Shown here in pieces: positions 13,401 to 23,969 of a stretch of 64,000 nucleotides of DNA (position 1 is the first letter of the stretch; each line of letters begins with the position of its first letter). The DNA comes from Siphonodentalium dalli. Lineage: Eukaryota; Mollusca; Scaphopoda; Gadilida; Siphonodentaliidae. The stretch covers positions 113,623,195 to 113,687,194 of the forward strand of contig CP136065.1 in the NCBI GenBank assembly GCA_032622095.1, given 5' to 3'. The translations under genes and the position numbers were made by a program. The notes under the pieces were generated by a model. That model worked only from the letters and a program-made list of their open reading frames with translations. It did not search any database and was not told the origin of the DNA.

Positions 13401-16257
13401 CCTGCAAAGTTTCCAAACCGTTCTCCTATAAATGCGAGCTATAGGCTGAGCCGATGGATTTGAATTTGAAATCCAAGATGACTGCTGGCGGCCATATTTT
13501 TTAACGAATTACGGAAAAAATTGATGGCTCCCATCTACCGGTAGAGGACACCCGAAGATCCATATGAAGTTTGGTGATGATCGGATGAGGGATGTGGTCT
13601 GTACGGTGAGCCAAAGGAAATTGTTTATGGACGGATGCATGGACAATGGACACCAACCCATGACAATAGCTCAAACCTTACAAAGTATAGTTGAGCTAAA
13701 AAGTAGATGTAAAACTGCGTTAATTGTTCATTTCTGGGAGAACAAAAGTCCAGAATTAACGGTTACATGAGACCCTGCTTTCGATTGCTCTCTCACGAGA
13801 GTCATTAGAGGGAATTCTTACATCTCTGATCAAAAGTTTCTCTTATACTCTGCAAATATTATTCCTCGAGCAATTTGAGAGTTTGTTCACTCTTTTACTA
13901 GTAGGACTAGCTATTAAATTTTGGACAAAATGTAAATTTGATTCAGTTTTGTCCATTTTGGCGACCATATTGGGACATACATTCTACAAATACCAGTATG
14001 GTTTACGACTAAGCATTGTTTGTCAATATTTAAATATATTACGAATTTGGCATTAATTTGTGCACCTACTGCAGAAATTCAACAATTTCCAATACCTACA
14101 GCATATTGGACACCATCTTAAATCGAGAATTTTCTCCAAGGCAGATTTTAGCAGATTTTGGATATATTGTTCCCGCCGAACAAAATGACACCAACAAGTG
14201 CACCGCTGGGCGGAGGTAACGCCCCCGACTGTACAATCAGAGAAACTTTCTGGTTAAGCGCTATAAAAATGCCACATGTTGTTCTATATTAGCTTCAAAT
14301 TTGGTCTGGTGCCACAAAAATAGAAGGAAAACTGAATTTTCAAAAAAAATAACTGAATTTTTAAAGTCGAAAAAGGGTCATAACTCTCACAAAAATTATC
14401 CGATTGAACCGAAATTTTACCTTGACCTGTATTGCGATATTGGTAATACACAAACGGGTTTTGCAAATAAACAATCCAAAATCAAGTTATCATCTGGAAA
14501 CCAAAAAAAGTAGCTAATACACAAAAAAACCGGGTTTTGCAAATAAACAATCCAAAATCAAGTTATCATCTGGAAACCAAAAAAAGTAGCAGAAAACCTG
14601 AATTTTCTAAGTCCAAAAAGGGGCGTAACTCTGGAAAAAATGGGCGGACGAAACCACGGCTATGGGGAAATCTTGTCCCCCCGGCTGGTCTATTGGCATA
14701 CCAAAGATCAACTGAATTGAATTAGCGAAACCAAAGTTATGATTTGAAACGTTCGTATGCCACAGAAAACTTAATTTTCTAAGTCCAAAAAGGGGCGTAA
14801 CTCTGGAAAAAATGGGCGGACGAAACCGCAGTTATGGGGAAATCTTGTCCCCCCGGCTGGTCTATTAGCATACCAAAGATCAACTGAATTGAGTTAGCGA
14901 AACCAAAGTTATGAGTTGAAACGTTCGTACGGACGGACGGAAGGATGGACGGACGGACGGAGGGCTCCACTATATACCCCCAAATCTCCATCGGAGATCG
15001 GGGGCATAATAAACAGCTTAACAAGAGGTGTGCACTCGCGTGCTAGCATACCACCGCCGTGGCAAATTCAACACGCATTATCCGTAAATCCAATAAAAAA
15101 GATTTTTAACTTTAAAGACAAATTTGGATTAATAATATCGATATGGTGTCGCAAGAAGCTTGTACAGAAAAAAATATTCAAATTGATTCATATGTGTTCG
15201 AATGATTGCAGAAACCCAAAAAAAGGGTAGAAAATGAAACGCAACCTTAACATCTAAGATGGCTTTTGTCGAGTGTTTCGTCAGTCAAACCAAACTTCTG
15301 CTAAGAAGGCACACAACTCCAGGGAAAAAAGCATCCACAAAATAAAAATCCCAAAATTTTCAAAGTCAAAATAAGTCGAAAATGAAGTGTAATGTTAGGA
15401 AAAACAGTCCGAGCCAACCCTGAGCCGCATCATGTAGAGAGGGTGTTGTGAGAAGCATGTATACCAAAAATTATTGAAATCGGTTCATATTTGTTAAAGT
15501 TATTAAGTCGGACAGAATTTTCTAAGTCAAAATAAGTCGAAAAGTAAGGCGTAACTTAAAAAAAGAAAGTCGGACCGCACCGCAATTAGCATCATGCGGA
15601 GAGGTGGTCCTAAGGAGATTGCATACAAAAAATTATTGAAATCGGTTCATAGTTGTTCGAGTTATGAGGTCGAACGGACGGACACACGGAGGGAGAAAGT
15701 GTGATGGACGGACGCAGTCAATCCAGTATACCCCCCATTTTCTTCGAAAGTGGGGGTATAATAACAATTTGTTCTTGGTCCAATGTTTCAACGACCAGAC
15801 TAACTTAACCATGGGTGGATACAGGGGAAGCTGGGAATAGTGTTGAAACTGTTAAGTAAACAAACCTGGATGATATAGTGTCGTCCGTGGGACTCTCTCC
15901 ATCCAGGTAGGTGGTTGTCAGGTATTTAGAAGAAATATCTTCTGGTGTGAGACTATCTAATTGACTTGCAGTATCCGATGTCAAGGTGGAACTCTCAAAT
16001 GTGTCAGTATACGTCCGGTAAGTCAAGCCAGATGTGGGCTCAAAGGTATCGGAGTAGATCGGTGAACTATCATCAGGGTCTGAGGTCTGATTGACATGTG
16101 AGAAACTGACTGTTCTACGGCTCCGTGTTCTATCTGTTTGTGTTGCCTCACTCTCAAAAGTGTCAGAATACTGGTAATCACTGCCCGATGACAAATCCAC
16201 TGCCGCAGATTTTGAGAAGTGAACAGTTTTTTGGTTTTTCTTGTGTCTGGGAGACAT
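4324..16257 (-). CDS. Multi-exon gene for an unrecognised Ser/Thr-rich coiled-coil protein (3' end not in window)
   Basis: Seen: five exons (16257-15866, 12008-11912, 9626-9512, 7605-7475, 4431-4324) all have AG acceptors and GT donors. Exon 1 leaves 2 bases and exon 2 begins with the third base of a codon; exon 2 ends in phase 0 and exon 3 starts in phase 0; exon 3 leaves 1 base and exon 4 begins with 2. This agreement across three junctions is strong evidence for one gene. The 281 visible residues start as a low-complexity Ser/Thr/Asp region with three copies of a Y-[ST]-D-T-F-E motif, then become Lys/Glu-rich and helical. Exon 5 ends on a donor, so more exons lie to the left, probably beyond the window. 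The composition would fit a centrosomal, ciliary or cytoskeletal protein, but this is only inference from the coiled coil; no catalytic motif, signal peptide or membrane segment is visible. Introns of about 2-4 kb are packed with repeats. Confidence 0.8.
4468..4710 (-). pseudogene. Cys-rich relic, possibly a zinc-finger fragment
   Basis: An 80-codon open stretch on the minus strand contains CVLCEP, then HCVCCEKYTC, a C-x2-C-x7-H-C-x2-C-x4-C spacing. That spacing resembles PHD-like or CCHC-like fingers found in some retroelement ORF1 proteins. It lies in intron 4 next to exon 5. It has no matching partner domain nearby and may be chance. Confidence 0.18.
5448..6062 (+). mobile_element. Short non-autonomous element, head shared with 49613
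   Basis: The first 140 bases (from GGTACTCAATCCCATTCGAT) match the start of the long array at 49613. The end carries ACAGACAGACAG followed by TATATATAGATA, and a similar ending occurs at about 52740-52800. The coding content is nil. Confidence 0.6.
6840..7040 (+). repeat. Fragment of the 'GGCCATAACTCTGG' repeat family
   Basis: AAGGGCCATAACTCTGG, GAACTTGACCTGTATT and a terminal GGCGGACAGACG word order match the family seen at 14360-14950. The 147-codon open frame here is a by-product of this repeat. Confidence 0.55.
7475..7605 (-). CDS. Coiled-coil gene, exon 4
   Basis: The acceptor is tttttttag|GGCAG and the donor GAAAAG|gttagt. After one completed Gly it encodes 43 residues, with a Pro/Gln-rich stretch (VQQPRPQSLRHYGMD) followed by a basic helix (INRLKLQNMKEKAEK). 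It ends in phase 0, so the next exon must start with a whole codon. The helix continues naturally into exon 5. Confidence 0.78.
9512..9626 (-). CDS. Coiled-coil gene, exon 3 (helical start)
   Basis: The acceptor is ccttcag|ACTGAC and the donor ATGAAAG|gtttgc. It encodes 38 residues and one base: an amphipathic, charged helix beginning TDEERKLHEEYKQEF, then a basic linker containing STKKKPSPMK. The change from acidic disorder to charged helix happens here. A TTAA-flanked MITE begins only 82 bases upstream of the acceptor, inside intron 2. Confidence 0.78.
9708..9962. mobile_element. TTAA-flanked piggyBac-like MITE (255 bp), with internal hairpins
   Basis: TTAA stands at 9704-9707 and 9963-9966. 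The ends are CACTTCCATGACT and the complement of CCCTTTCATGACGGG. Inside are two hairpins built from TCTTTTATATATG...CATATATAAAAGA words. It lies in intron 2 of the coiled-coil gene. Confidence 0.75.
10364..10538. mobile_element. TTAA-flanked piggyBac-like MITE (175 bp), second copy
   Basis: TTAA stands at 10360-10363 and 10539-10542. The ends are CCCTTTGATGACGGGAGCT and the complement of CCCTTCCATGACTTGAGCT. It shares the TGCATTCTCTTATAT stem words with the copy at 9708. Confidence 0.8.
11275..11488. mobile_element. TA-flanked palindromic MITE (214 bp), mariner type
   Basis: TA stands at 11273-11274 and 11489-11490. The two halves are complementary over almost the whole length: CAGTAATGCCCTAAATAAT opens it and its complement closes it. 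The two open frames on opposite strands here simply mirror each other. Confidence 0.85.
11912..12008 (-). CDS. Coiled-coil gene, exon 2
   Basis: The exon has a pyrimidine-rich acceptor (ctttctag|TTGG) and a donor CTGCAG|gtaact. It contributes one completed Ser and 32 further residues, beginning WTQYSDEEASL and continuing acidic and Ser/Thr-rich, so it extends the character of exon 1. It contains YSDEE and FSFEP, loosely like the SDTFE motifs upstream. The incoming and outgoing phases match exons 1 and 3 exactly. Confidence 0.78.
12500..13698 (+). repeat. Tandem-core element (pearl/Helentron-associated type), copy A, in intron 1
   Basis: About seven diverged units of roughly 150-165 bases each carry the words GGCTCCCATCTAGA, GATGAGGGATGTGG, TTTAGTCATGCAAAGAGTAA and CCAAGATGGCTGCTGGC. 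The right end is a hairpin (13667-13698) made of TAGCTCAAACCTTA and its near-complement TATAGTTGAGCTA. No left end is recognised here. Confidence 0.75.
14330..15015 (+). repeat. Tandem-core element, second family, copy 1, in intron 1
   Basis: Units of 172 bases (compare 14621 and 14793, both GGGCGTAACTCTGGAAAAAA) are very similar. They are followed by a (GGAC)n stretch and a terminal hairpin at 14973-15010 with CCCCCAAATCTCC / GGAGATCGGGGG. The youth of the units suggests recent amplification. Confidence 0.75.
15150..15763 (+). repeat. Tandem-core element, second family, copy 2, in intron 1
   Basis: Units of about 170 bases with AAAATAAGTCGAAAA and ATTGAAATCGGTTCATA are followed by ACGGACGGACACACGG. 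The same kind of terminal hairpin closes it at 15727-15760 (ATACCCCCC...TGGGGGTAT). Confidence 0.72.
15866..16257 (-). CDS. Coiled-coil gene, exon 1 (N-terminal 130 residues)
   Basis: This exon encodes a start methionine (MSPRHKKNQK) and 130 codons plus two bases, then the donor CCAG|gtttgt. A second in-frame ATG lies upstream at 16290; I prefer 16257 because a CCCAG acceptor-like site lies between the two and the residues after 16257 look more protein-like. Two modules are visible: a basic [KR]TVxFS motif (residues about 10-15 and 48-53), each followed by YSDTFE (residues 30-35 and 68-73); a third variant, YTDTFES, is at residues 83-89. The region is about one third Ser/Thr, rich in Asp, and has no predicted fold. 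These may be phosphorylation or docking repeats (inference). Confidence 0.78.
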
Positions 16258-16560
16258 GGTACTGTTGCATAGTCTGGGTAATGTCTGCATTTTATTGGCT
16301 GGTTGTCTTTATCATATTACATTATATGCCTACCGTACATAAACCAGAACCCATCAGGAAGCTCATACTTCACAAAAAAATTACCTGTAAAGAAATGATT
16401 TAGCAAGTCAAAAAACATCAAAGGTGCAAGTAAATAAAAATTGTTATCTCACAAATATCGTTTAGCTTTACACACATGTGCAATGAATGATATGATTTAA
16501 TTTTATCTTGAAAGGAGTGGTTTTCAGGTAATAGAATTGAAAGAAACTAATGTAAGTGCA
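16258..16560 (-). promoter_or_regulatory. 5' flank of the coiled-coil gene
   Basis: About 300 bases lie between the start codon at 16257 and a TIR element whose edge is near 16560. The stretch is AT-rich, with a CCAAT-type pentamer at about 16300 on the minus strand (CCAATAAA, just before the upstream ATG). No clear TATA box or CpG-rich core is visible, so the transcription start cannot be placed; it could lie in this interval or inside the transposon. Confidence 0.3.
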
Positions 16561-16568
16561 TTTATAAA

Positions 16569-17479
16569 CCGGTTCACACCCCTCGGCCAATCAAATTGCT
16601 CCAATTCATGAACAATATTTCTTGTATGAATCTGTATTTCAACGGGGCCAAAATACAGACTTGAGCTAAATATCACACATAAATTGACATTAATTGGATA
16701 GTAAGCTGAAAGGAGATCGGAGCGATAGGTGTGAAATTCTAACAATGCGCCATGATAATGATCGCACCAGTCACTCGGGAAGTTAAGACACGGATCATTC
16801 CATTATTAGCGGACATACCTGTATAGGGGTGGTCTGCATGGGTGGGGGCCCAACACTTTCGGTTGAATATGTTATGGTTTGTCGGGAGGGGCGGGTGACT
16901 GGAAGTAAACTGAACGAGATCCAAACCTGTTTCGAATGTATAATCCACAATAATCACTTAATGATCTTTTGAATGGTACATTGCGAAAATTTCACAAACT
17001 GTTCACATATACATGCATGTGCGCGGAAAATGCAGGCACTATACACAGGTTTGCTTACGTCTTTTGTTATGAATTCCGGTGATATTTCATCACACAAACT
17101 TTATGCAATGTGGAATAGTTTCACTTCCGAGTCCGAACACAACCGGCACATTGTCTCCTGTGTTCTGAACGATAATTCCATTATGGCAACAAGGCGAAAA
17201 ATAACCTAAACAGCTGAAACAGTTTATTGTCACAAGGAATAATTTTTTTCATCAAGAAACACGTTATCAGTATAAAGCGTTCTCAAATTCGGCACAAAAT
17301 GGTTTATCAATGCTGATATATAATGCAGACGCATGCAAGTGAGCCGATTGTCAACGGACATTTGACTGATTATTCAACAGGAGTTATAGCGAACACCGCA
17401 ATCCATTGAATTGACTTTTGTTTATGGAATCATCGAATATAATGTGACTCAATTGTGTTTGCCTTGGGGTGTGAACCGT
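16569..17479. mobile_element. 911-bp TIR element with 8-bp flanking repeat, upstream of the coiled-coil gene
   Basis: The ends CCGGTTCACACCCC and GGGGTGTGAACCGT are inverted. TTTATAAA flanks both (16561-16568 and 17480-17487), which is the length expected for hAT insertions. The flank is itself a palindrome, so it may instead be part of the TIR. No transposase is present. Confidence 0.6.
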
Positions 17480-17496
17480 TTTATAAATATGTCATA

Positions 17497-17583
17497 ACCC
17501 CCTTGGGTGTCTGTACAAGGAATACAGACCGCAGCTGCTTTGCAGCTTTGGTCTATATTCCTTGTACAGACACACAAGGGGGT
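17497..17583. mobile_element. 87-bp hairpin MITE
   Basis: A near-perfect hairpin: ACCCCCTTGGGTGTCTGTAC and its complement enclose GCAGCTGCTTTGCAGC. TA lies on both sides (17495-17496 and 17584-17585). Confidence 0.7.
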
Positions 17584-18064
17584 TATAACCTATACGTATG
17601 AATTAAAATCTTAGATAGCCATTGCACTAACTTCAATCTTATGTTTGTTTGTTTTTGTTGTTTAGTAGGCTAGTATTCAAATAATGTTTAAACTAAAAAA
17701 AAGGTGGAAATAAAATTAAATACATGTATATAGAATGGACCTCTACCCACAATTGATTGGAGACTGATCAGTGGTGAACTGTGACTGATATTAATTGATT
17801 TTCACGCTCTGGTGAAGCCACACGTATTTCAGGGTGTTGTTATACATGTAGTATACAATACGTATAATCACAAGTGCGCAGCTGTATTGTAAGGCCCCAA
17901 TGATGAACATTTCTAAGTAACGGAACCCTATAGTGTAACATTCCAGGGTGCCAACTTTTATTATGTATTAAATAGGTAGATAGCACCATATAACCACCCT
18001 CAAACTCCAATACTGGGCATGTATCAGCTTGGATCACATAAAAACATGGCATAAACGCACTCGA

Positions 18065-18702
18065 GCTAACTCGTAGTCGGCACAGAGCAACGCCATCTCA
18101 TGGCATGTTGGCTGGGTGTCGACTACGAGTTATCTCGTATCCACACTTTACCACGTTTTTCTCATGAGTATTTTATCAGATGATCATGTTCGATATTGTA
18201 AATAATAAACATGTGCTCATTTGACCTTTTGGAGTACCCTGCGCTAGTTCTGGCAACAACATAACTCGTCACAGCCAGGAAATATCGTATCCCACATTCC
18301 AGGTTTAGATGGGTGGCGCTGGGTGCCGACTATGAGTTATCTCGCACCTAAATTTTTACATATACAATCTTACATGTGTGATTGTGCTACTTCAAAATTG
18401 AAGTAGAAATATTCAAATACACAAACTAACTCGTTATTCTGGAGTGCAGAATGTTAGGGGCTTTTGTGAATCTTATCATAAAATGCCAATTCAGACGGCA
18501 CAATGGAGTTACGTATAACCATACTTTCGGCCCAAAATAGGTTCCTTTATAACACAGATGCTGTGGCACCACTCACATCGCACATATATTTGAGCTTCCT
18601 AAAATGGCTGAAATCATTATTACGTGGGGAACTCAATTTCTAAAATTTCTACAGCAGAATATCCAGACCCCATATAAACTACGAGATAACTCATAGTGGC
18701 AC
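18065..18702. repeat. Four copies of a GACTACGAGTTATCTCG motif
   Basis: They occur at 18065 (inverted), 18117, 18324 and 18678 (inverted). The outermost two are in inverted orientation relative to the inner two, so the segment may be a TIR element with subterminal repeats. Confidence 0.5.
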
Positions 18703-18947
18703 CAGTGAAGGATCCAGGGATTTTTTGGGGACATCTGTTTTCGGGCAATGATATGCCGAGGCATATCCTGGGTGCTTGAGCAGGGGAGGTACAGGAGGGG
18801 GTGTGCCCCTGCTGATGGTGGGGGGTGGGTCTGGGGGTTCTAACCCTGGATAATTTTTGAAAATTCATTTCATTGAGAGCTAATCTAGGGCTCTCTGAGT
18901 CAGTATTTTGAATTTTACTGAGAGGACTATTTGATCAAGTTTCTCAA

Positions 18948-20055
18948 GCCTGACTTTGGAAATTTATATATATGTATGAGATTGGAAAAGCTTATAAGTT
19001 ATTGTCAGATATCTTTTGGTCTAATGGATTATGCTTATCCTGCTTGAAATGAGACTTACCATTATCACTCTAATTCATATAATAGGCTATTTTCTAAAAT
19101 TCAAGTAAGAGACACAAACATATTACAGTGCGGAAACAATGTCTATTAAGTTAATAATTACTATTAGTACTAATCTCTAAGTTTATTATTCATTTGGTAT
19201 TATGAGATCCCACCTGATAACCAGGTTGATTTTATCAAATTGTCACTGTTCCTGTACTGTATTGTGTAATTTCACTTGAATTTGATTGAAATACTGAAGT
19301 CTGAATAATAACAAACCTGAACTTAAACTATTTGAAGTTTTCAGATGAAAGCTAGATAAAGCCAAACATACTTTACAGTATAATTCCAACTGTAAAAACT
19401 TAAATCTGTTTGTAAACTTAAATGTATTATGTCAATACACGTATATATAAATATATAACTGTTTTGTATCTTGTTATGATACAAATTGGGACCTGAATTG
19501 GAAAAAAATAGGAAAAAAAATTCTAAAAAAGTTTTTTGGGGGCACCCAAACCAGTTAACTTTGGAAATTTGTATATATGTGTGGGATTGGAAATGCTAAA
19601 AAGTTATTGTCGGATATCTTTTGGTTCAATGGATTATGCTTATCCTGCTTGAAATGAGACTTACCGTTATCACTCTCATTCATATAATAGGCGATTTTCT
19701 AAAATTGTGAGAGACACATATATAATATATGGTAATAGTAATGCAGAAACAATGTCTATTACGTTAGTAATTACTATTAGTACTAATCTCTATTAATTAT
19801 TCATTTGGTATTATGAGATCCCACATGATAACCAGATTGATTTGATCAAATTGTCACTGTTCCTGTACTGTATTGTGTAAATTTACTTGAAGTTGATTGA
19901 AATACTAAAGTCTGAAGGCTGAATGATAACAAACCTGAACTCAAACTATTTGAAGTTTTCACAGATGAAAGCTAGATAAACCAAACATACTTTACAGTAT
20001 GATTCCAACTGTTTGTAAACTTAATTGTCTTATGTCAATATATATAAATGTTTTG
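18948..20055 (+). repeat. Diverged direct duplication, about 605-bp offset
   Basis: 18948-19470 and 19556-20055 share long stretches, for example GATATCTTTTGGT, GATTATGCTTATCCTGC and TATGAGATCCCAC. The second copy has several short deletions. Confidence 0.8.
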
Positions 20056-20059
20056 GGCG

Positions 20060-22830
20060 ATTCTCCCGCTACATGCATTACATCTGAACAACATTTTTTA
20101 CATTTGAGACCTGACTAATATTTACAATATGGAACAATTTAATTTTTTTCAATGACAAACCTGCTCATCTTTGAGGCTAATCTTCATTTAACTCAATATC
20201 GGATAATTCTTCAGAGTTATAGCCTGGCAATTTCTGTTACGTACGTTACATCACAGATATGCATTTTTTTGGGAAAAGTGTCTTTGAATGGATTTTTCTC
20301 TAAATACTCAAAGTGCCAACTTATGAGAGTAATCATGGATTGGGGAAGAATGATTACTATGGAAACGAAAAAGTATTTGTGATAGGAATGATTTTGCAGT
20401 GTTACGTGCGTAACGTGTTACAATTTTTTTTTACGTGCGTTACTTGTTCAAATCAAAGTGATAATTTCATAATGTTTCTACTTAGAAAAGAAGATTTCCT
20501 ATATTATTTCTTTGAATAACTTATTCTTCAAAAGATTTAATTGTTCTTGAAGTATATAAATGACTGCATTTTCAATAACACGTGCATCATAATTTATGTA
20601 GTTGATTCTTGCACAATATATATAGTGAGATCAGGACAAACTACGCCAGCCTCAGACTGCAACTTATCTGAGTAGTCCAAATGCATCACTAAAATAAATT
20701 GAATTTCATGATCAAAATTAATCTGGCTGAATAACTTTAGCAACAGCTGTTATTCCTGTCTAGTAATGACATGGAATTCAAAACTAGCCACACCAAATTG
20801 ACAAGTAGGGTGATACCTATGCTAAGAACGATAATGTAATTAAATTACCCCCCCCCCCCCCCCCCCTACACTTTAATCACCTTTCCCTTCATGACTAGAT
20901 GGCTGATTGGGCAACATCAATCATGTATTGTAATTGTTGCTATTAATATATGTAATAACTCATAGTAAAACTAGTGACCATTTACAAGGCTCATGTCTGA
21001 CATGCATTCATTTAATATCATTCCTTTATCAAATCCATTGCAATGAGTCTAATTTCACATGACTCTCTTTAAACATATTCACAAATTTGTCTGATAAAAA
21101 CTTGTTGATTCAGGAACAGAATGCATTCTGTCTTGATGTATATCACCATTTTATTACTAAATAGAGAAAGATGTAGATTCATTATTAATTTAAATCACAT
21201 AGAACTCATATTTGAATTTAATTGTCAAAACAATACTCATTTTATATTGTTGTAATTTAACTCTTTTAAACAAAGAAACAAGCTTGTAAACCATCAATAC
21301 TGTTCGATATTCATCATTGAAGCACCTATGGTAACAAGATATGATTATTAGTAGTCCTGTGCCAAGTTTGAATTAACTAAATTCTATGAATTCTGCAAAA
21401 TAATGATTATTGAAATGAAGAGGTACTCATAAGTACTAGTACTAGTTTTAAACTGTACAATGCAAACATTACCCAATTAATCTATCATTTTCAGAAAGTC
21501 TGTAGTACAAATCGTGTAATTGTCTAGAAATAGCCATATTTTGACCTGGTTCATAAGAAAACATTATTTCTTAGTGTTAGAAGGACATGTTGCCTGTTAT
21601 TATCGGACTCATAAACCCCCATAGTCCAGGAGATCGACCCCAAGAAATAACAAATGTTGCTCATTTTGACGGACAAGTGCTATCCAGTCTAATTTTTTAG
21701 TAAAATATATGTAGATTACGAAAATCCATGATAGCAGTGGTGAATTTGTAGCTTAATTGGCGTAAAACATGTTTTTATTGACCTACCCGACGACCGAAAA
21801 TAGAAGAATTTTCCGGCGACGTCATAGTACTACTAGTATTCCGGGAGCTGATATGGGTACCCTTGCACCCCCTGGGACTTAACTTCTCCCTACTCATTTT
21901 GTTCCTTATTATGTCCTTCAACTTTTAAGCAATGTTAACAAGAACAAAAAGTGGCCATATAGACTCCAGACAAAATGGCGTCCATCATGGCCGCTGTTTT
22001 TCAGACCAGACCCTAAGTCAGTTTTATGCAAATTATAGCGGAAAAAATCTTGTAAAATGTATATATTTTCAAGAAGCTAAGACATAATGTCACGTTTTTT
22101 GGGGCAAAATTGAAACTCACCATCCAAGATGGCCACCAAAATGGCCGCCGGAAGTTGAAAATATGACTTTTTTTTTACAAATATCTTCTAGATCGATTCA
22201 TGCTGTTTGGAACTGGTTGAGTAATGTGACTTTATTTTGTATATTAACTGATCATTGGGGCAATTAAATATGCACTTTTTGGGATCCTAACCCCTTCTGT
22301 TCCCTCAAAAATACGAATTTACAGAATGCGGTATAAAATTTCACACAAAAAATTACAATTGGGACTCTAGTCATATTTTAACAAGAAATGAACAGAACTT
22401 TCTCATGTAAGTGATGCATATGATTACCTATTAATATTCCAACTCACTGGACCCAAAATACTTACTTTGGCTCAAAATGGCTGCCAAAATGGCAGCCAAA
22501 ATATGGAAAATGGTAAATATTGCCCCAGCGTGTCCTGCAATCGATTACAAGTTGTGGATGATGTACAACATTGGCTATTCTGCCTTCTATACATTGAATA
22601 CTAACATGTCTGATGTACCGTGGTTAATTGTTACTATTGTCACCACTGACATCACCAAAAATATTGGACTTTCTCTCAAAAACTTGACTTAAATATCGGC
22701 AAAAAATAACTTTTCATGTTTGGACTATTTTTTCAATTAAAATGTAATTATCTTTGAGTTGAAAGGTGTTTATTGTTTTGGTCTATCTTAAATATGTCAC
22801 ACTGCGGTATTTATAGACCAAATTGTTCGC
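20060..22830. other. Gene-free AT-rich stretch
   Basis: I see no supported exon. It holds a C19 run at 20848 and, at 21970-22500, several AAAATGGCNGCC words with YY1-like cores (for example 22130 and 22480). The short open frames at 20152-20519 contain an ACGTGCGTTAC-type repeat and look fortuitous. Confidence 0.5.
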
Positions 22831-22849
22831 CCGATTTTGACAGAACTGT

Positions 22850-23900
22850 ATACTCTCATTAAGTAGACATGGATAAACTTATATGCAGCCTGTGTCAGGG
22901 AGGATGCAGTTATATAGGAGTGGGTGTAATATAATGTGTCATGTTGACGTATTTCTCGATGGGTTAATATATAATGCTATGCTAATTATGGTCTAAAATG
23001 ACTAATATCGAGATTTCTGGTGACCATTCAACGTTTGATACCATTTGATGTCCCGATGGGGTATATTCTTGGAGTTCTGACATGTCACGAAGCTTCGGTA
23101 CATGTCACGAAGCTTCGGTACATAGGATGAAAAACCGCCACAGATTTGGGGTTAATGATGCAAGGTCACATTTTTCACCAGATTTCGACAGAACTATATA
23201 CTTTCATTAAGTAGACATGGATAAACTTCTTGTATGTAGCACTGTGTCAGGGCTGAAGCAGTTATATAGGGTGGGTGTAATATAGTGTGTCATTTTGACA
23301 TAATTACACCATGGTTTAATTTATATTTCTATGATAGTTACGATCTGAAATGACTCATATCGAAGTTTATGGTGACCATTCAATGTTTGGTGCAATTTGA
23401 CGGTACGTGTCACGAAGCTTCGGTAAATTGGATGAAAAATCGCCACAGATTTGGGGTTAACGATTTTTCACCAGATTTTGACGGAACTGTATAGTCTCAT
23501 TAAGTAGACATCGATAATCTTCTTACATGTAGCCCTGTGTCAGAGAGGGAGCAGTTATATAGGAGTGGGTGTAATATAGTGTGTCATTATGACATATTCC
23601 TCAATGGGTTAATATCGATGCTAATTATGATATGAGATTATTAGTATCCGGGTTTCTGGTGACCATTCAACATTTGTTATCGGTGCCATATGATGTCCTG
23701 TGGTGGTATATTCCTGGAGTTCTGACACATCATGAAGCTTCGGTACATGGCACGAAGCTTCGGTACATTGGATGAAAAACCGCCACAGGTTTGGGTTTAA
23801 GAATGCATTGTCAATTTTTTTGCCACAGCGCTGGGGGATAAGTACCCAGGGCCACACGTTTCTTCTGATTTCGATAGTACTGTATACTGTTATTAATAAA
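22850..23900 (+). repeat. Tandem array of about 300-390 bp units with a CGAAGCTTCG palindrome
   Basis: The unit starts GATTTTGACAGAACTGTATA at 22850, 23180, 23475 and (decayed) 23865. Each has CATTAAGTAGACAT and TGTCACGAAGCTTCGGTA, the latter doubled in the first and third units. A lone CCGAAGCTTCG is at about 24073. Confidence 0.78.
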
Positions 23901-23969
23901 GATACACCTTGATTAACTTCATGTTGAATGAAGCAGTCACAGTATAATATTCTATTATTGAACATTTGA

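Noticed and set aside
23621-23965. 114-codon open frame on the minus strand
   Set aside because: It is drawn from the tandem array at 22850-23900 and has no recognisable domain.
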